In this document: positions 61,932 through 64,000 of the stretch, piece by piece
How positions within the stretch are numbered: the first letter of the stretch is position 1
Layout of the letters: every line of letters starts with the position of its first letter
Assembly (NCBI RefSeq): GCF_024448695.1
Contig: NZ_JAMOHY010000004.1
Location: 124,001-188,000 of the forward strand
Source: Stutzerimonas stutzeri
GTDB lineage: Bacteria; Pseudomonadota; Gammaproteobacteria; Pseudomonadales; Pseudomonadaceae
DNA length: 64,000 bases
Direction of reading: 5' to 3'
Position numbers and translations under genes: made by a program
The notes under the pieces: generated by a model
The model's database searches: none
What the model was told of the DNA's origin: nothing
The model's input: the letters and a program-made list of their open reading frames with translations, nothing else

Positions 61932-63146
61932 TTACCCCACCAGTTGGTTGAGAGAAAGAATCGGCAGCAGGATGGCCAGTACGATGACCAGCACCACGGC
62001 TCCCATGAACACCAGCATGAACGGCTCGAACAGCCCGACCAGCAGCGAGATCTGCGCGGCCAGGTCGTTTTCCTGATTGCGGGCGGTGCGCGCCAGCATC
62101 TGGTCCAGTTCACCGGATTTCTCGCCGCTGGCGATCATGTGCAGCATCATCGGCGGGAATTCGCCAGTGGCGTCCAGCGCACGGGTCAGGCTGCCACCCT
62201 CGCGCACACGTTGCGCCGCCTCGACCACGCGCTCGCGAATGCGCAGGTTGCCGATCACCGCGGCGGCGATGCCCAGGGCATCCACCAGCGGCACACCGCT
62301 GCGGGTGAGAATCGCCAGCGTCGAGGCGAAGCGCGCGGTATTGGTCGCCCGCGCCAGCCGCCCGACCAGCGGAATGCGCAGGATGATGGCGTGCCAGCGG
62401 CGCTTGATATTCGGGTCACGCAAGGCCAGACGCATGGCCACGCCAGCAGCGACAATACCCAGCAGCATCAGCCAGCCCCAGCGCTGCACCGCCTCGCTGG
62501 TGGCGATCAGGCCGGTGGTCAGCGCCGGCAGGTCCTGGCCGGTATTGACGAAAACCTTGACCACGTCCGGCACCACGTAGCCCAGCAGCAGCACCACGAT
62601 GGCCAGGGAAGCCACCAGCAGGATCACCGGGTAGAGCAACGCCAGCTGGATCTTCTGCCGCGACTGCTGGCGCTGATCGGTGTAGTCGGCGAGCTGATCA
62701 AGCACCAGACCGAGATGCCCGGCATGCTCCCCCGCAGCCACGGTGGCGCGGTACAGCTCGGGGAAGGCCGAGGGGTATTCACGCAGGGCTGCGGCCAGGC
62801 TGTGGCCCTCCATTACCCGCGCGCGCACCGCCAGCAGCATCGACTTGATCCGCTGCGAGCTGGCTTGCGCCGCGGCGGCACGCAAGGCTTCCTCGATGGG
62901 CAGCGCGGCCTGCACCAGCGTCGCCAGCTGGCGAGTGACCAGCGCCAGGTCGCGGGCCGACAAGCCGTGCCCGAAACTGAACCCGCCTGAACCGCTGTCT
63001 TCTCTGGAGCGTGCCTGCTTGACCTCCAGCGGCGACCACTGCTTGTCACGCAAGAGCTGACGGGCCTGACGCGGGCTGTCCGCCTCGATCAGGCCCTTAT
63101 GCTGACGGCCCCGTGGATCGAGCGCCACGTATTCAAAGGCGGCCAT
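61932..63146 (-). CDS. gspF: Type II secretion inner-membrane protein GspF
   Basis: A 404-residue platform protein with two repeated T2SSF domains (about 70-190 and 270-395) and three membrane segments (about 170, 220 and 375-395). It links GspE to the pseudopilus. The short stretch SREDSGSGGFSFGHG near residue 50 is a flexible linker. It ends 5 bp before the gspG start. Confidence 0.94.
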   Translation of the reverse strand: MAAFEYVALDPRGRQHKGLIEADSPRQARQLLRDKQWSPLEVKQARSREDSGSGGFSFGHGLSARDLALVTRQLATLVQAALPIEEALRAAAAQASSQRIKSMLLAVRARVMEGHSLAAALREYPSAFPELYRATVAAGEHAGHLGLVLDQLADYTDQRQQSRQKIQLALLYPVILLVASLAIVVLLLGYVVPDVVKVFVNTGQDLPALTTGLIATSEAVQRWGWLMLLGIVAAGVAMRLALRDPNIKRRWHAIILRIPLVGRLARATNTARFASTLAILTRSGVPLVDALGIAAAVIGNLRIRERVVEAAQRVREGGSLTRALDATGEFPPMMLHMIASGEKSGELDQMLARTARNQENDLAAQISLLVGLFEPFMLVFMGAVVLVIVLAILLPILSLNQLVG

Positions 63147-63258
63147 CAGGCGTTGACCAATCGATGGCGTGGCGGCTGTGCAGCTGAAGCCGCGCTCACG
63201 AAAAGCCGTCGCGAACGGCCTGTGGGTACGGTTTCAGTCGCGAAAAGGCAGGCACTCA

Positions 63259-64000
63259 TCAGCTCGCTTCCCGACGGTCATGGGCGGTTCCCCGGCGCTC
63301 GCCGCTGTGCCTGCGATCCGTCTGGCCGGAGCGGCGGTCCTCGCTGGTGACGCGCAGCACCTCCTCGATGGTGGTCACGCCTTCGCGCACCTTGCGCAGG
63401 CCGTCGTCGCGGATGCTCGGGCCAAGCTCGCGCGCATGACGGGTCATGTCCTGCTCGGTGGCGCGGGTGTGGATCATGCTGCGCAGGCTGTCGTCGAACA
63501 GCACCAGTTCATAGATGCCGGTACGCCCGCGATAGCCCAGCTGACGGCAGGCATCGCAGCCCTCGGCGTGGTACAGCGTCGGCGCCTGGTCCGGGGCGAG
63601 GCCGAACAGCGCGCACTCGGCCTCGTCGGCAACATAGGCGCGCTTGCAGTCATCACAGAGCACCCGCACCAGCCGCTGGGCCAGCACACCAAGCAGCGAT
63701 GAGGAAATCAGAAACGGCTCCACGCCCATGTCCACCAGCCGCGTCACCGCACCAATGGCGCTGTTGGTGTGCAAAGTCGAAAGCACCAGGTGGCCGGTGA
63801 GCGAGGCCTGTACGGCCATGTCTGCGGTTTCCTGGTCACGGATCTCACCGACCATCACCACGTCCGGGTCCTGGCGCAGGATGGCGCGCAGGCCGCGGGC
63901 GAAGGTCATGTCGACCTTGGTGTTGACCTGGGTCTGGCCGATGCCTTCGAGGTTGTATTCGATGGGGTCCTCGACGGTGAGAATGTTGCGCGTGCGGTCG
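63259..64000 (-). CDS. gspE: Type II secretion ATPase GspE, C-terminal part (partial)
   Basis: The gene enters from the right edge; 247 residues are visible. It shows the Asp box and Walker B region ([20 protein letters not shown]), the His box [11 protein letters not shown], and the four-Cys zinc site (CDDCKRAY and CDACRQLGY). The usual end is near VLRVTSED. Here about 26 more residues follow, made of repeated DRR/ERR units. It powers pseudopilus assembly. A 112-bp spacer separates it from gspF, longer than all other gaps in the cluster. Confidence 0.93.
   Translation of the reverse strand, partial: DRTRNILTVEDPIEYNLEGIGQTQVNTKVDMTFARGLRAILRQDPDVVMVGEIRDQETADMAVQASLTGHLVLSTLHTNSAIGAVTRLVDMGVEPFLISSSLLGVLAQRLVRVLCDDCKRAYVADEAECALFGLAPDQAPTLYHAEGCDACRQLGYRGRTGIYELVLFDDSLRSMIHTRATEQDMTRHARELGPSIRDDGLRKVREGVTTIEEVLRVTSEDRRSGQTDRRHSGERRGTAHDRREAS

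Overview
The window reads as a Pseudomonas chromosome, most like the P. stutzeri / P. mendocina / P. alcaligenes groups. Evidence: high-GC core genes in pseudomonad order (typA-thiI-glnA-two DUF4124 genes-ntrB-ntrC), an Xcp-type type II secretion cluster (gspE to gspM), dctBD, oxyR-recG, and a chromosomal integron of the kind known from these groups. The species call is inference; no rRNA gene is present.

Layout. 1-2.6 kb: end of one methyl-accepting chemotaxis protein and a complete second one. 2.6-3.9 kb: a decayed copy of the typA 3' end, truC, and a broken REP-associated transposase. 3.9-11.1 kb: a chromosomal integron. Its integrase gene (+ strand, LexA box over the promoter) and attI are followed leftward by eight cassettes with attC sites. 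Cassette products include a membrane-anchored GAF protein paired with a Panacea-domain protein, a DUF91/NucS-like nuclease with a PUA/EVE-like C-terminus, an HNH nuclease, a BASS-type transporter and four small unknowns. 11.2-24.0 kb: core genes typA, thiI, glnA (sigma-54 promoter plus NtrC site), ntrBC, selA and selB. 24.0-34.4 kb: a complete Pf-like filamentous prophage (inovirus) integrated in selC (tRNA-Sec). It has repressor, Xis-like protein, C5 methylase, ssDNA-binding protein, coat, adsorption protein, pVI-like protein, Zot, Rep and integrase, plus a left-end cargo operon with a second membrane-GAF protein. 34.4-35.3 kb: an inverted remnant of a related inovirus at the 3' end of selC. 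35.5-36.5 kb: a RelA/SpoT-synthetase-domain protein. 36.9-57 kb: core metabolism and regulation (cfa, usp, SulP transporter, dctBD, lactonase, haem-oxygenase-like enzyme, methyltransferase, transporter, dehydrogenase, oxyR, recG, a YbaK-HDOD fusion). 57-64 kb: type II secretion genes on the minus strand, with a dispersed repeat inserted in frame into the leader of the major pseudopilin gene gspG.

The main observations are these. (i) Two islands of unrelated type, the integron and the inovirus, each carry a short operon built around a protein with two membrane segments, a coiled coil and a GAF-like domain; one is paired with a Panacea domain, an antitoxin-type domain. They are candidates for an undescribed membrane-sensing defence or toxin-antitoxin family. 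(ii) The inovirus has replaced the 5' half of the selenocysteine tRNA, so selC now lies 8 bp behind the prophage integrase stop codon. (iii) The left end of the inverted remnant matches the left end of the intact prophage but lacks the GAF operon, which marks that operon as cargo. (iv) A mobile repeat has added 44 codons to the GspG prepilin leader without breaking the frame.
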